Shown here: positions 35,298 through 43,717 of the stretch, in pieces
How positions within the stretch are numbered: the stretch's first letter is position 1
Layout: each line of letters begins with the position of its first letter
Assembly (NCBI RefSeq): GCF_003287875.1
Contig: NZ_QMKK01000032.1
Coordinates: 1-64,000, forward strand
Direction of reading: 5' to 3'
DNA length: 64,000 nucleotides
Source: Martinezella tropici
GTDB taxonomy: Bacteria; Pseudomonadota; Alphaproteobacteria; Rhizobiales; Rhizobiaceae
Made by a program: the position numbers and the translations under genes
Notes under the pieces: generated by a model
What the model saw: only the letters and a program-made list of their open reading frames with translations
Database searches by the model: none
What the model was told of the DNA's origin: nothing

Positions 35298-36011
35298 TCA
35301 ACCGATCTCCATCTCGCGGGAACGCACCGTGCGCTGCTCGATCCGCTTCTCCAAATCCATCACATGAACGATCTTATTCACGAAAATACCCGAGGTATGG
35401 ACAGCGTCTGGGTCCAAGCTGCCGTCGGGCACCAGAAGTTCCACCTCTGCAACTGTCATGCGGGCCGCAGTCGCCATCATCGGATTGAAGTTGCGGGCTG
35501 TCTTGCGGTAAATCAAATTGCCTTCGTGATCCGACTTCCATGCGTGGATCAGGGCGATGTCAGCCACAAGCCCGGTCTCCAGAATGTAATCGTCATCGCC
35601 AAAACGTCGGCACTCCTTCCCCTCCGCGACAAGGGTGCCTACACCTGTTTTCGTATAGAAAGCCGGGATCCCCGCACCGCCAGCGCGGATTCTTTCGGCA
35701 AGGGTTCCTTGGGGATTGAACTCGATCTCGAGTTCGCCAGCCAGATACTGCTGGGCAAAGAGCTTGTTCTCGCCAACGTAGGAGGAGATCATCTTCCGTA
35801 CCTGTCGCGTTTCAAGGAGGGTACCCAAACCGTAACCGTCAACCCCGGCATTATTCGAAATGACCGTGAGGTTCCTGGCGCCGGACAGGCGGACAGCCTC
35901 AATGAGTGTGACGGGTATGCCGCATAACCCAAAGCCCCCGGACATTATTGTCATTCCGTCGTGTAGCTTGCCGGCCAGAGCTTCTGTCGCATTGACGCAC
36001 GTCTTCTTCAT
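35298..36011 (-). CDS. 3-oxoacid CoA-transferase subunit A
   Basis: 237 residues of the class I CoA-transferase alpha subunit: [18 protein letters not shown] near residue 23, [19 protein letters not shown] near 48, and the conserved [20 protein letters not shown] near 165. The ATG at 36011 is preceded by GGAGGAAAA. A much longer open frame upstream to 36332 overlaps the cyclase gene and is not used. It pairs with subunit B. Whether the substrate is 3-oxoadipate (PcaI) or another 3-oxo acid (ScoA) cannot be told. Confidence 0.92.
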   Translation of the reverse strand: MKKTCVNATEALAGKLHDGMTIMSGGFGLCGIPVTLIEAVRLSGARNLTVISNNAGVDGYGLGTLLETRQVRKMISSYVGENKLFAQQYLAGELEIEFNPQGTLAERIRAGGAGIPAFYTKTGVGTLVAEGKECRRFGDDDYILETGLVADIALIHAWKSDHEGNLIYRKTARNFNPMMATAARMTVAEVELLVPDGSLDPDAVHTSGIFVNKIVHVMDLEKRIEQRTVRSREMEIG

Positions 36012-36088
36012 TTTTCCTCCGTAAGATCGCGCTCCAATGGGACGTTCCCAAAAGACAGGATCTGGCTGCGATGCTTTAACGTCGATCA

Positions 36089-36868
36089 TCAGCTTCCATT
36101 TTCTGTCAACATTGCCACCGCCCGGCACCATCCGGCCGAGCCGCCACGAATCTTGACCGGCAGGCACGAGATTGTGAAGCCGCGCGCCGGCAGTTGATCG
36201 AGACAAGTTAGCTTTTCCATATGCAGAAAGACGCCGTCTCGCCCTGCTTTGTGGCCTTCCCAGATCAGACCGGCGTTTCCGGTGGCAGCGAAGCGCTTGG
36301 CGGTGATGGGAAACGGTGCATCCCAGGACCACGCGTCGGTGCCGGTGATATGCACGCCTTGCGACAAAAGCCAGAGGGTCGCTTCACGGCCGATGCCGCA
36401 GCCCCGGCCGATATAATCCGGCCGCCCGTAGGCTGCGCCGGCGGAGGTGTTGACGAGGACGATGTCAGAGGCTTTTAGGGGAGCGCCAGTTGCTTCGACG
36501 GCGGCGCGGATTTCGTCGGCGGTGGCGACATGACCATCCGGCAGATGACGAAGATCGAGCTTGACGCCGGGGCGGATGCACCAATCCAGCGGAACTTCGT
36601 CAATCGTCCAGGCTCGCTCGCCACCATTCATGGTCGAGGCGAAGTGCCAGGGCGCGTCGAGATGCGTGCCTGCATGCGCCGTCAGCGTCAGTTGCTCCAC
36701 CGCCCAACCTTCCGCTCCCGGCAAGTCTGCCCGGTCAAGGCCCGGAAAGAAGCGCATCACCTCTTCTGTGCCGGCCTGATGATCGGAATAGACAATTTTT
36801 GGTCCGAGCCCGGGTGGATCGGCGGGCGTCTCGTTGTCGATGGCGACGGACAGATCGACGATTTTCAT
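36089..36868 (-). CDS. Cyclase-family metal-dependent hydrolase (kynurenine formamidase-like)
   Basis: 259 residues of the cyclase/KynB superfamily. The diagnostic metal motif HxGTHxDxPxH is present as TAHAGTHLDAPWHF near residue 65. The start, DLSVAIDNETPADPPGLGPK, is also typical. The family includes formamidases, isatin hydrolase and other amide or lactone hydrolases. It is the last gene of the ten-gene minus-strand ring-cleavage operon, two bases after the epimerase stop. It may hydrolyse an amide or lactone intermediate. Confidence 0.88.
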   Translation of the reverse strand: MKIVDLSVAIDNETPADPPGLGPKIVYSDHQAGTEEVMRFFPGLDRADLPGAEGWAVEQLTLTAHAGTHLDAPWHFASTMNGGERAWTIDEVPLDWCIRPGVKLDLRHLPDGHVATADEIRAAVEATGAPLKASDIVLVNTSAGAAYGRPDYIGRGCGIGREATLWLLSQGVHITGTDAWSWDAPFPITAKRFAATGNAGLIWEGHKAGRDGVFLHMEKLTCLDQLPARGFTISCLPVKIRGGSAGWCRAVAMLTENGS

Positions 36869-36870
36869 GG

Positions 36871-37794
36871 TTAGTCTCCAGATATGGCCGCGCGGGCCAG
36901 CGATTGAAGATCGGCGTCTCCGGCAATGCCGAGGCTGCGCGCCAGCGAAGCGTCGATATCAGGCATCGCCCCGAACAGACGGGTCAGCCGTGTGTCGTCG
37001 CCCCATTGGATCGACGCCGGTCGTCCCTCGACAGCTTCGATGGCCTGAACCATTTCCGCCATCGAAGCGCAGAGCGCCGGGGGCAACAGCACGGTCGGCG
37101 CATCGGATTGAAGGTGGGAGGCTTGCAGAAGCGCTTCCACCGCGGCAGCGCGGGACATCCACCAGCACCGCGCCAACGCCGGAACCGGGCTTGAGAAATT
37201 CTCGCCTGCACTGATGTTGTGAAAAATCTGGCTCATGAAGGCGGAACCATGTCCGCTTTCGGCCGGTGGGCGCGCCACAAGCCCCGGAAAGCGTAGGCTG
37301 ATTGCCGATAGCTCTCCCCGACGGGCGAGGTCGGTTAGAAGGATCTCGGTCATCAGCTTATGGGCACCATAGGACAACCCCGGCGAGGTCGGCGTCGCCT
37401 CCGATATGACCTCCGCAGCGACATCGCCGTAGACGGCGATCGAGGAGGCGAAAACGAAGCGCGCCCCGCGCCGGCTCGCTGCCGTTCGCCATGCGAGATC
37501 CAAGGGCGCGACCAAATTGATCTTGTGACCACGCGCCTGCTCGGCCTCCGCCTGGCTGCCTGGCATACTGGCGAGATGATAGACAATATCAAAGCCGGGT
37601 TCGAACAGGGTGTCGAGAAAATCCGATTGCGTCAGATCGCCGGGCATCAAATCGGCGCCCGCGATCTGGGCGGACTTGCCGACGAATCGGCGGTCCGTCA
37701 GCGTTAACCGGCTCAGGCCCGCAGCCGTATTGGCAAGCCGCCGGGCGAGACCGGAGCCCAGAAAGCCATCCGCGCCAGTGACGAGAACGCGCAT
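36871..37794 (-). CDS. NAD-dependent epimerase/dehydratase family protein (DenD-like)
   Basis: 307-residue extended SDR. The N-terminal VLVTGADGFLGSGLARRL carries the GxxGxxG motif. The Ser strand is FVFASSIAVYGD and the catalytic YxxxK is YGAHKLMTE near residue 145. The layout resembles D-erythronate dehydrogenase (DenD) and related uronate or tetronate dehydrogenases. The ATG at 37794 overlaps the FAA-hydrolase stop by four bases; the longer frame to 38031 is shadow. Its role in a ring-cleavage operon is unclear, possibly oxidation of a hydroxy acid released late in the pathway. Confidence 0.85.
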   Translation of the reverse strand: MRVLVTGADGFLGSGLARRLANTAAGLSRLTLTDRRFVGKSAQIAGADLMPGDLTQSDFLDTLFEPGFDIVYHLASMPGSQAEAEQARGHKINLVAPLDLAWRTAASRRGARFVFASSIAVYGDVAAEVISEATPTSPGLSYGAHKLMTEILLTDLARRGELSAISLRFPGLVARPPAESGHGSAFMSQIFHNISAGENFSSPVPALARCWWMSRAAAVEALLQASHLQSDAPTVLLPPALCASMAEMVQAIEAVEGRPASIQWGDDTRLTRLFGAMPDIDASLARSLGIAGDADLQSLARAAISGD

Positions 37795-38771
37795 CAGGCC
37801 TTCACCACCCGCTGATCGATGATGCCGAACGGGGTCGATCCATCGGGAAGCCGCGCCTCCATCCGGACCCGGTCGTCCCAGGTGAGGAATGGCGTGACGG
37901 ACGCGCCCTGATCGAGGAGCTCGATCACCCGGATTTCCGAAATGCATGAGGAGCCGGCACCGCGATCCGCGTTCGAGACGGTGCCTGATCCGAGGATAGT
38001 GCCGGCAGTCAGCTTTCGGGTACGGGCGCAATGGGCAATGATGTCGCTGAAGGAAAAATGCATCTCCGCGCCGTTCGCACGTCCGACCTCGCGCCCGTTA
38101 ATCGCCACATGGAGCGGCATTTTCACCCGCGCGTCTTCCCAGAAGGGTGCGATTTCGTCGAGTGTGATCGCGAGTGGAGCGAAAGCCGTGGAGGGCTTGG
38201 CCTGCAGCCAGCCGAAACCGGCGCGCATCTCACGTGGACCAAGTTTGCGCAACGACCAGTCATTGATCTGCACCAGAAGCCGGATATGCGAGACGGCCTG
38301 TTCGGCACTTGCCCCCATAGGAACGTCAGATACGATCACCCCGAATTCGCCCTCCATGTCGATCGACAGGCTGTCGTCAGCAAACTCGACGTCATCGACG
38401 GGACCGCGCAGATCATCGCTCGCCCCCTGATAGACCAAGGGAATGGTCTCGAAATCCGGATTCACCGGATTGTCGAAAGCCTTGTCCATCAACCGGCCGT
38501 GGTTGAGAAAGGCGGAGGCGTCGAGCCATTGCGGCGCACGCGGCAAGGGCGCCATGCAACGCTCCAGTTCAAAACGCGTGGCGAAGGCTTCCTCGCGGGC
38601 ATTCAAGCGCTCGTCAAGCGCCTTGAGGCGTGGTGCAACTGCGTCCCAGTTTTCGACCGCTTCCAGCATCGTCGAAGCTATTCCGACCGCTGGCGCGGCC
38701 ACCGCCAGGTCTTTCGAGACCACCCATAGCTGGCCGTCACGGCTGCCGTCTTTATAGGTCGCGAGTTTCAT
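37794..38771 (-). CDS. Fumarylacetoacetate hydrolase family protein
   Basis: 325 residues. The C-terminal two thirds form the FAH domain, with metal ligands in SIDMEGEFGVIVSDVP, INDWSLRKLGPREM and the conserved GTILGSGTVSN loop near the C-terminus. Family members hydrolyse C-C bonds in acylpyruvates or hydrate 2-oxo-4-pentenoates. The ATG at 38771 has CGGAGG nine bases upstream. It probably acts on the ring-opened product after the VOC dioxygenase and alpha/beta hydrolase. It overlaps the epimerase by four bases. Confidence 0.9.
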   Translation of the reverse strand: MKLATYKDGSRDGQLWVVSKDLAVAAPAVGIASTMLEAVENWDAVAPRLKALDERLNAREEAFATRFELERCMAPLPRAPQWLDASAFLNHGRLMDKAFDNPVNPDFETIPLVYQGASDDLRGPVDDVEFADDSLSIDMEGEFGVIVSDVPMGASAEQAVSHIRLLVQINDWSLRKLGPREMRAGFGWLQAKPSTAFAPLAITLDEIAPFWEDARVKMPLHVAINGREVGRANGAEMHFSFSDIIAHCARTRKLTAGTILGSGTVSNADRGAGSSCISEIRVIELLDQGASVTPFLTWDDRVRMEARLPDGSTPFGIIDQRVVKA

Positions 38772-38800
38772 TTCAACCTCCGAAAGATGTTTTGTTCCGA

Positions 38801-39388
38801 TCAGTAACCGGGACCGGAAAGCGTCTCGGCGATCGCAGGCTCGTAGATGCCATCGATCAAAACGAACAACATGCGGCACATCCGACCGGAGCGATTGGCC
38901 CAGGCATGGTTCGTGCCGCGCTGGATGACAACCGAACCTGGCTTCAGAAGCGCCTCGCCCTTGTCGAGCACCAGCGTCATTTCACCTTCGATCACCACGC
39001 CGTAGTCGATCGATTGGGTCCGGTGCATTAGCGGATGGGGGGATTGTTCAGTTACGGTCGATGCGGCTTCATCGCCGATTTCCGAGAATGCCGCGCCCAT
39101 TTTCGACGCACCATGGGCCAGAAATTCCTCAGTGTCAGGGGGAATATCGACGAAGCGAAAACGGGTGCCGCGGCTTGGGGGCGGCAGCACAAGGGGCCCG
39201 ATGGTGGGATCCGCGCCATTTTCAACGAGAACCGGCGCACCCGACGTAGCCCACACCTCGTGAAACACCGTGCCGGGAATGGCGTCCAGTTCCACAACGG
39301 TCGGCAGCGGGCCGACATGGGCCACGAATGAACGGCCCGCGTTGTCATGGCCGGTCACCACCCGGGTGATCGCGGGAAACTCGGTCAT
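38801..39388 (-). CDS. Cupin-domain protein
   Basis: 195 residues with one recognisable cupin barrel in the C-terminal half: a His-containing motif around PLMHRTQSIDYGVVIEGEMT and a second motif around GSVVIQRGTNHAWANRS. The N-terminal 90 residues form a second, more degenerate sheet. Single-domain cupins of this length occur next to aromatic degradation genes and may be dioxygenases, isomerases or binding proteins. It overlaps the MFS gene by four bases and sits 29 bases before the FAA hydrolase. Confidence 0.8.
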   Translation of the reverse strand: MTEFPAITRVVTGHDNAGRSFVAHVGPLPTVVELDAIPGTVFHEVWATSGAPVLVENGADPTIGPLVLPPPSRGTRFRFVDIPPDTEEFLAHGASKMGAAFSEIGDEAASTVTEQSPHPLMHRTQSIDYGVVIEGEMTLVLDKGEALLKPGSVVIQRGTNHAWANRSGRMCRMLFVLIDGIYEPAIAETLSGPGY

Positions 39389-40503
39389 GCGGTCCTCGCT
39401 TTGGTGAAGAAAACGATCGAAAGGATCGCGACGGCCACCCCCGCTGCCCCGAGTGCGCCGAAGCCGAAATTCTGGCCGAGAGCGCCGCCGACAATCGGGC
39501 CGAGCGCCGCGCCGATCATCAGCATCGCTGGCGTGGCCGCCACGGCCCTGCCCGTTCGATCGAGACGGGCGAGCAGACCGAAGGCGAAGGTGTGGGTGAA
39601 AATCTGGATCGCGACGAAGAAGGCGGCCACCGGCGCCCATAGCGCAAAGACCGTGGCGCTCGTCACAATCACCGCGAAGACAGCCTGCACCGCGGGGCCG
39701 ATCTGGACCACGGTCTCGGCGACCAGTCGTCTCTGCAGGATCGCCGCCAGCGGCGAGGGAATCAGGAAATTGACAATGCCGAGGGCGATCAGCACACCCA
39801 ACACGGCGTCAGCGGGAAAGCCCCTGAGCTTTCCAATCACTTCCACGAAAGAAAAGACCATCGCTTGATTGAAAGTCATGATACTGATGCCGAAGACGGT
39901 GAACCAGATCGCGCGACCGAACGGCGCCGATGCATGCAACTCACCACGATCAGGATTCTCGAATAGGACGGCGCAGAACAGACAAGCTATGGCCATGAAG
40001 AGGCCGAAAGCCTGGAACAGAGCCTCGCGGCCAAAGGCGATCAACAGCTGCGGCAGTACGCCGAGCAGCACAATGCCAAGAAGACCGATTGCGATGCCGG
40101 CCACAGCAAAGAGACGATGGGGATTGTTAGATTTGCCGATCGCGCCGTGCACCATCGACAGCCCCGTGCCGACCGCCAGGCCCGCGACCAGATGGAGCGC
40201 AGCCAACTCCACCAAGCCGCTTTGCGTCGATGCGATGAAGAAGGCGAGCGCGGCGACGCCATAACCGACGGTAGCGGCCAGTTTTTGATTGATCCGGTTG
40301 ACGCGCGGCGCAACGAAGAGGCTCGCCGCCACCGCGCCCAAAAGAAATAAGGTTACGATGCCGCCTGCCTGTTGCGGACTGAATCCGAACCGTTCGACAA
40401 GCGCGCCGACCCAGACCGGCAAAGCAGTGAGATCGAGCATGCCCGCGCAGTGAGCCACCACCAGCGCTGCCGTTCCGCCCATGCCGTATTTTTGTTCCGT
40501 CAT
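39385..40503 (-). CDS. MFS transporter (paralogue of the one at 46.3 kb)
   Basis: 372-residue major facilitator with 11-12 membrane helices. Distinctive segments include AHCAGMLDLTALPVWVGALV, the SPQQAGGIVTLFLLGAVAASLFVAPRVN stretch, and FTHTFAFGLLARLDRTGRAVAATPAMLM. The same segments recur almost word for word in the transporter at 46266-47417, so the two are paralogues. It lies inside the ring-cleavage operon and would import its substrate or export a by-product. Confidence 0.9.
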   Translation of the reverse strand: MTEQKYGMGGTAALVVAHCAGMLDLTALPVWVGALVERFGFSPQQAGGIVTLFLLGAVAASLFVAPRVNRINQKLAATVGYGVAALAFFIASTQSGLVELAALHLVAGLAVGTGLSMVHGAIGKSNNPHRLFAVAGIAIGLLGIVLLGVLPQLLIAFGREALFQAFGLFMAIACLFCAVLFENPDRGELHASAPFGRAIWFTVFGISIMTFNQAMVFSFVEVIGKLRGFPADAVLGVLIALGIVNFLIPSPLAAILQRRLVAETVVQIGPAVQAVFAVIVTSATVFALWAPVAAFFVAIQIFTHTFAFGLLARLDRTGRAVAATPAMLMIGAALGPIVGGALGQNFGFGALGAAGVAVAILSIVFFTKARTA

Positions 40504-40572
40504 TTATGATCCTCCTGAGCCGGAGCGACATCACGCGCCCGGCCCCTGGTTCCCCGGTGTCGTTTCGCCTGC

Positions 40573-41703
40573 TCAGATGACTTCGGCGAGCGTTTTCATA
40601 GAGGCGCCCATGATCGCCGCGTGCTCCTCGCGGCTACCGCCGTGGATCTCGATGTCGGCCAGACGCCCTGAATTCTCGACTACCATCCGACACCGCTCCC
40701 AGCGCCGGGCCTCGAAGGCCGCCAGCGCCTCATGCACGGTTGCGGCATTTCCTACTTCCTGCGCCAGCACCATGGCATCCTCGATGCCGATGCAAGCTCC
40801 TGCCGCCAAATGCGGCGTGGTCGCGTGAACGGCATCGCCAATGAGTGCGACGCGTCCTTTCCGCCATGGACGCGGCATCAGCATTTGTTCGAGCGGGCGA
40901 TAAATGACGTGATTTTCCTCGGACAGTTGATCGGCGATGGTTTGGATGATCGGCGAGGGAAACTGCCTCAGAAGCGCGCGAAGCGTCTCCACAAACGTGT
41001 CCGGCGCCACAAAATCGTTGACTTCCTTGTCCTCGGTCAGGAAGAGGTAGGCCTTGTCGGTTGACACGCCGTTGATACCGACCTTGAGCTTCGAGCCAAG
41101 CCACATGGTGACCGTGGTGATCTCCGCGGACCGCGGCAGCACCGCGCGCCAGACAGACTGGCCAATAAAGCGCGGCTTAGGCGCTTCCGGAAACAGCGTA
41201 GCGCGAACGCGGGAATAAAGACCATCGGCGCCAATGGCGAGATCATAGTGCTCGGGAGAGCCGTCGCCGATGTCGACCCAAACGCCGTCTTCCCGATCCT
41301 CGATCGTCGAAAATGTCGCGCCAAGTCGGACTTTGACACCTGCCGCGACAACCTCTTCCTGCAGGATTTTGGCGAGCGCCGGACGCATGATCCCGCCTCC
41401 ACCGGGGACGTCGGGACCGGCAACGCGCGGTGTCGGTAAAGTCACCAGAATGCGATCGTCGGGACCACGCATCTGGACGCCGTCAGAGGCAAATCCTTCC
41501 TCCATGAAGCGATCAAGAAGGCCGAGTTCCTTCAACACGCGCAATGTCGAGCCATGCAGGCTGATGCCCGCGCCATAGGATCGCCAGCCGGGATCGATCT
41601 CGAGAAGATCGACCTCGACGCCCTGGCGCGCTAGCCGCGCCGCTGCCGTCATTCCGGCGAAGCCGCCCCCGATGATCAAGGCTTTGTTGATGCCCGCATT
41701 CAT
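40573..41703 (-). CDS. FAD-dependent aromatic hydroxylase (salicylate hydroxylase-like)
   Basis: 376 residues of the class A flavoprotein monooxygenase family. FAD motif ALIIGGGFAGMTAAARLARQ; DG motif near residue 155 in LAIGADGLYSRVRATLFP; GD motif ALIGDAVHATTPHLAAGA near 285, followed by IGIEDAMVLAQEV. It hydroxylates an aromatic ring using NAD(P)H. The ATG at 41703 overlaps the Rieske stop by four bases. It probably makes the ortho-dihydroxy substrate for the VOC dioxygenase encoded just upstream in the operon. Confidence 0.9.
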   Translation of the reverse strand: MNAGINKALIIGGGFAGMTAAARLARQGVEVDLLEIDPGWRSYGAGISLHGSTLRVLKELGLLDRFMEEGFASDGVQMRGPDDRILVTLPTPRVAGPDVPGGGGIMRPALAKILQEEVVAAGVKVRLGATFSTIEDREDGVWVDIGDGSPEHYDLAIGADGLYSRVRATLFPEAPKPRFIGQSVWRAVLPRSAEITTVTMWLGSKLKVGINGVSTDKAYLFLTEDKEVNDFVAPDTFVETLRALLRQFPSPIIQTIADQLSEENHVIYRPLEQMLMPRPWRKGRVALIGDAVHATTPHLAAGACIGIEDAMVLAQEVGNAATVHEALAAFEARRWERCRMVVENSGRLADIEIHGGSREEHAAIMGASMKTLAEVI

Positions 41704-42077
41704 AGTGCTTTCTCCTCCTCGGCCAGAGCGGCGAAAACCTCGCCCTCCTCGGTAACCGTCAACTCCACGCGCGTCAGCCCCTGCCCCAGGCAGGGACCTA
41801 AGACGCATTCTCCCGTTTCCATGTCGAACAGCGCCCCATGCGAATGGCAGGCGATATGCGTGCCGTCGCCATTCAGATAGGCGTTGGACCGCCAGGCCAT
41901 CGGCGTGCCCTGCGGATAATGCGGGCAGGCGTCTAGCCAGGCGTGAAGTCGTCCCTCTTTGCGAAGAACAATGATCTTCCGGCGATATCCTCCCACCGGA
42001 CCGAAGCCTCGCGCTTTACCCTCGCCAATGTCCTCGGTGCGACAGAGACCCACCTGATGCAAGTCCAGCGCCGTCAT
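41700..42077 (-). CDS. Rieske [2Fe-2S] ferredoxin
   Basis: 125 residues with the complete Rieske cluster pair: C-x-H in WLDACPHYPQGTPM and C-x-x-H in HIACHSHGALFDMETGE. There is no room for an oxygenase domain, so it is a stand-alone ferredoxin or electron carrier. No ring-hydroxylating oxygenase alpha subunit is encoded in the window. It is coupled to the flavin hydroxylase by an ATGA overlap, an unusual partnership since flavin hydroxylases do not need a ferredoxin. The ATG at 42077 is chosen over a longer shadow frame. Confidence 0.9.
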   Translation of the reverse strand: MTALDLHQVGLCRTEDIGEGKARGFGPVGGYRRKIIVLRKEGRLHAWLDACPHYPQGTPMAWRSNAYLNGDGTHIACHSHGALFDMETGECVLGPCLGQGLTRVELTVTEEGEVFAALAEEEKAL

Positions 42078-42081
42078 CGGA

Positions 42082-43026
42082 TCAGGCCTTCGCGCCGGGA
42101 GGCGGGCCACCGGGCATCCATTTCTCGCGCATTTCGAACAGCACAATCTGCGACGTCTCCGCGCCCATCGGTGCTTCGCGCGCCACCCAATTGTCGTCGT
42201 GCTTGTCCATATCGGCGTCATATTCGACATGACAGCCGAGCGGACTATTGAAATACCAGAACCAGTTCGAGCCGAACTTGTGGCGGCCCGGCCCCCAGAA
42301 GCTTTGATAGCCCTTTTTGACGAAGCGGGTACCGGCAACCATCAATTCGGTTGGTCCTCCCATATGGAAGGCAAGGTGTTCGCAACCCTTCATGTATTCC
42401 GGTGTGCGGATGAAGAAGAGGGTATGATGATCGTCATTCGCTTTTGGCCGCAGGAAGGGGCCGGCACCTTTCAGCGTGTCGGTAATCACAAAACCGAGCC
42501 GGTTGCAGTAGAAGTCCGTTGCCACCTCGAGGTCGGGCACGAAGAGGACGACATGGCTGAGCGTCCGCGGCGCGGCGGGCATTTCTTCCCAAACGCCGAT
42601 CTCGTTCGGCTTGCGTTGGGCGGGAGCGCCTGGCGCATTGATCTTCTCGGCCGGCATGTTGAGCTCGCGCCGGATCGTCACCTGAAATTTGAGCTCGAAG
42701 CCATGCGCGTCACGGGTCTCGATGGAACCGTCGGCAAGGCGGGTGACACGCCGGTCCTTGGAGAGCTCGGCTTCGATCACGTCAAGGTCATCAGCCGAAC
42801 GCACGCCATAAACCTGCTGGCGCAGAAGATTGGCTGTCGGAAGCGGCATGGGTAGCGACGGGTCGGATTTATGCCGGATGACGATTCCGGTTCCGTCGAG
42901 CGCGGCAAACAGGCCGCCAGTCTCATCGACATTGACGGGCTGCAGGCCGAAATCACGGAGGTAGTCTGTGGCGGCGGCGACGTTATCGACGCCGAACACG
43001 AGATAGTCGGGTCCGATGATGTTCAT
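42082..43026 (-). CDS. VOC-family extradiol dioxygenase
   Basis: 314 residues made of two vicinal-oxygen-chelate modules (about 1-120 and 150-290), the layout of type I extradiol dioxygenases such as 2,3-dihydroxybiphenyl and homoprotocatechuate 2,3-dioxygenase. Likely Fe(II) ligands are His in LSHVVLFVPDLEVA, His in EHLAFHMGG and Glu in GCHVEYDADMD. It cleaves a catechol-like ring next to the hydroxyls. It lies four bases before the Rieske gene and 25 bases after the EthD gene. Confidence 0.9.
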   Translation of the reverse strand: MNIIGPDYLVFGVDNVAAATDYLRDFGLQPVNVDETGGLFAALDGTGIVIRHKSDPSLPMPLPTANLLRQQVYGVRSADDLDVIEAELSKDRRVTRLADGSIETRDAHGFELKFQVTIRRELNMPAEKINAPGAPAQRKPNEIGVWEEMPAAPRTLSHVVLFVPDLEVATDFYCNRLGFVITDTLKGAGPFLRPKANDDHHTLFFIRTPEYMKGCEHLAFHMGGPTELMVAGTRFVKKGYQSFWGPGRHKFGSNWFWYFNSPLGCHVEYDADMDKHDDNWVAREAPMGAETSQIVLFEMREKWMPGGPPPGAKA

Positions 43027-43051
43027 GATGATCCTCTCTTGGAGCGGCGCC

Positions 43052-43717
43052 TCAGCGGCCGGCAAATAATCTGTATTCGCGGGCGATGAGATAGGCGGCG
43101 GAACGTCCACCATCTGTCTCGCCCGTTTCGAGCGCCTGGCGGCAATGATGCAGAAGTCGGGCAGCCTCCACTTCGTAGCGCGCCCAGAATTCGTCGACGA
43201 CGGCAATCGGTCCTGGCGTGACGGCCGTGTTGCGACAGTAGCCGGAATAGGCGGCATCGCTCGAAGAGATACGATCAACAAGATCGACTGCCGCCGCGCC
43301 TGCGGGCCTGACGACAAACAATTTCAGATCGATCAATGCGGAAGCCGGCTCCCGCACTCGCTCTTCCGCGAAGGGCTGCCCGACAACATTGGCGTTGTCG
43401 ACGAAACGCGGTTCGTCGGGGCGTAGGCGCTCATTGTAGAACGGTGTTTCCCGAGACGCCTTCACCGATCCGATATCCTCGAACCAGAGCTGGGTCACGA
43501 AATCCAATCCCAAGCACAGAGCAACGGGGGCGGCGTCATCAGCGGCGAAGACCCCGTCCAGCCCATGATTTTGCGCATATTTGCGCGGCGCGTTTTGCGG
43601 ATCGGCGGCGATGTAATCGAGCACGATCCGGCCATGGACATCCTTCATGTGATGGCGATGCTCTGCGAGGGTCTGACCGGGAGAACGGCGTCCGAACATC
43701 ATAAGCTTGATCGTCAT
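43052..43717 (-). CDS. EthD-domain protein
   Basis: 221 residues. The N-terminal 110 residues resemble the EthD dimeric alpha/beta-barrel: KLMMFGRRSPGQTLAEHRHH then DVHGRIVLDY and a late FVTQLWFEDIGSVKASRETP. The C-terminal half repeats the theme less clearly. EthD proteins accompany oxidative degradation gene sets, and relatives act as decarboxylases or cyclases of unstable intermediates. The ATG at 43717 overlaps the hydrolase stop by four bases. Confidence 0.8.
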   Translation of the reverse strand: MTIKLMMFGRRSPGQTLAEHRHHMKDVHGRIVLDYIAADPQNAPRKYAQNHGLDGVFAADDAAPVALCLGLDFVTQLWFEDIGSVKASRETPFYNERLRPDEPRFVDNANVVGQPFAEERVREPASALIDLKLFVVRPAGAAAVDLVDRISSSDAAYSGYCRNTAVTPGPIAVVDEFWARYEVEAARLLHHCRQALETGETDGGRSAAYLIAREYRLFAGR

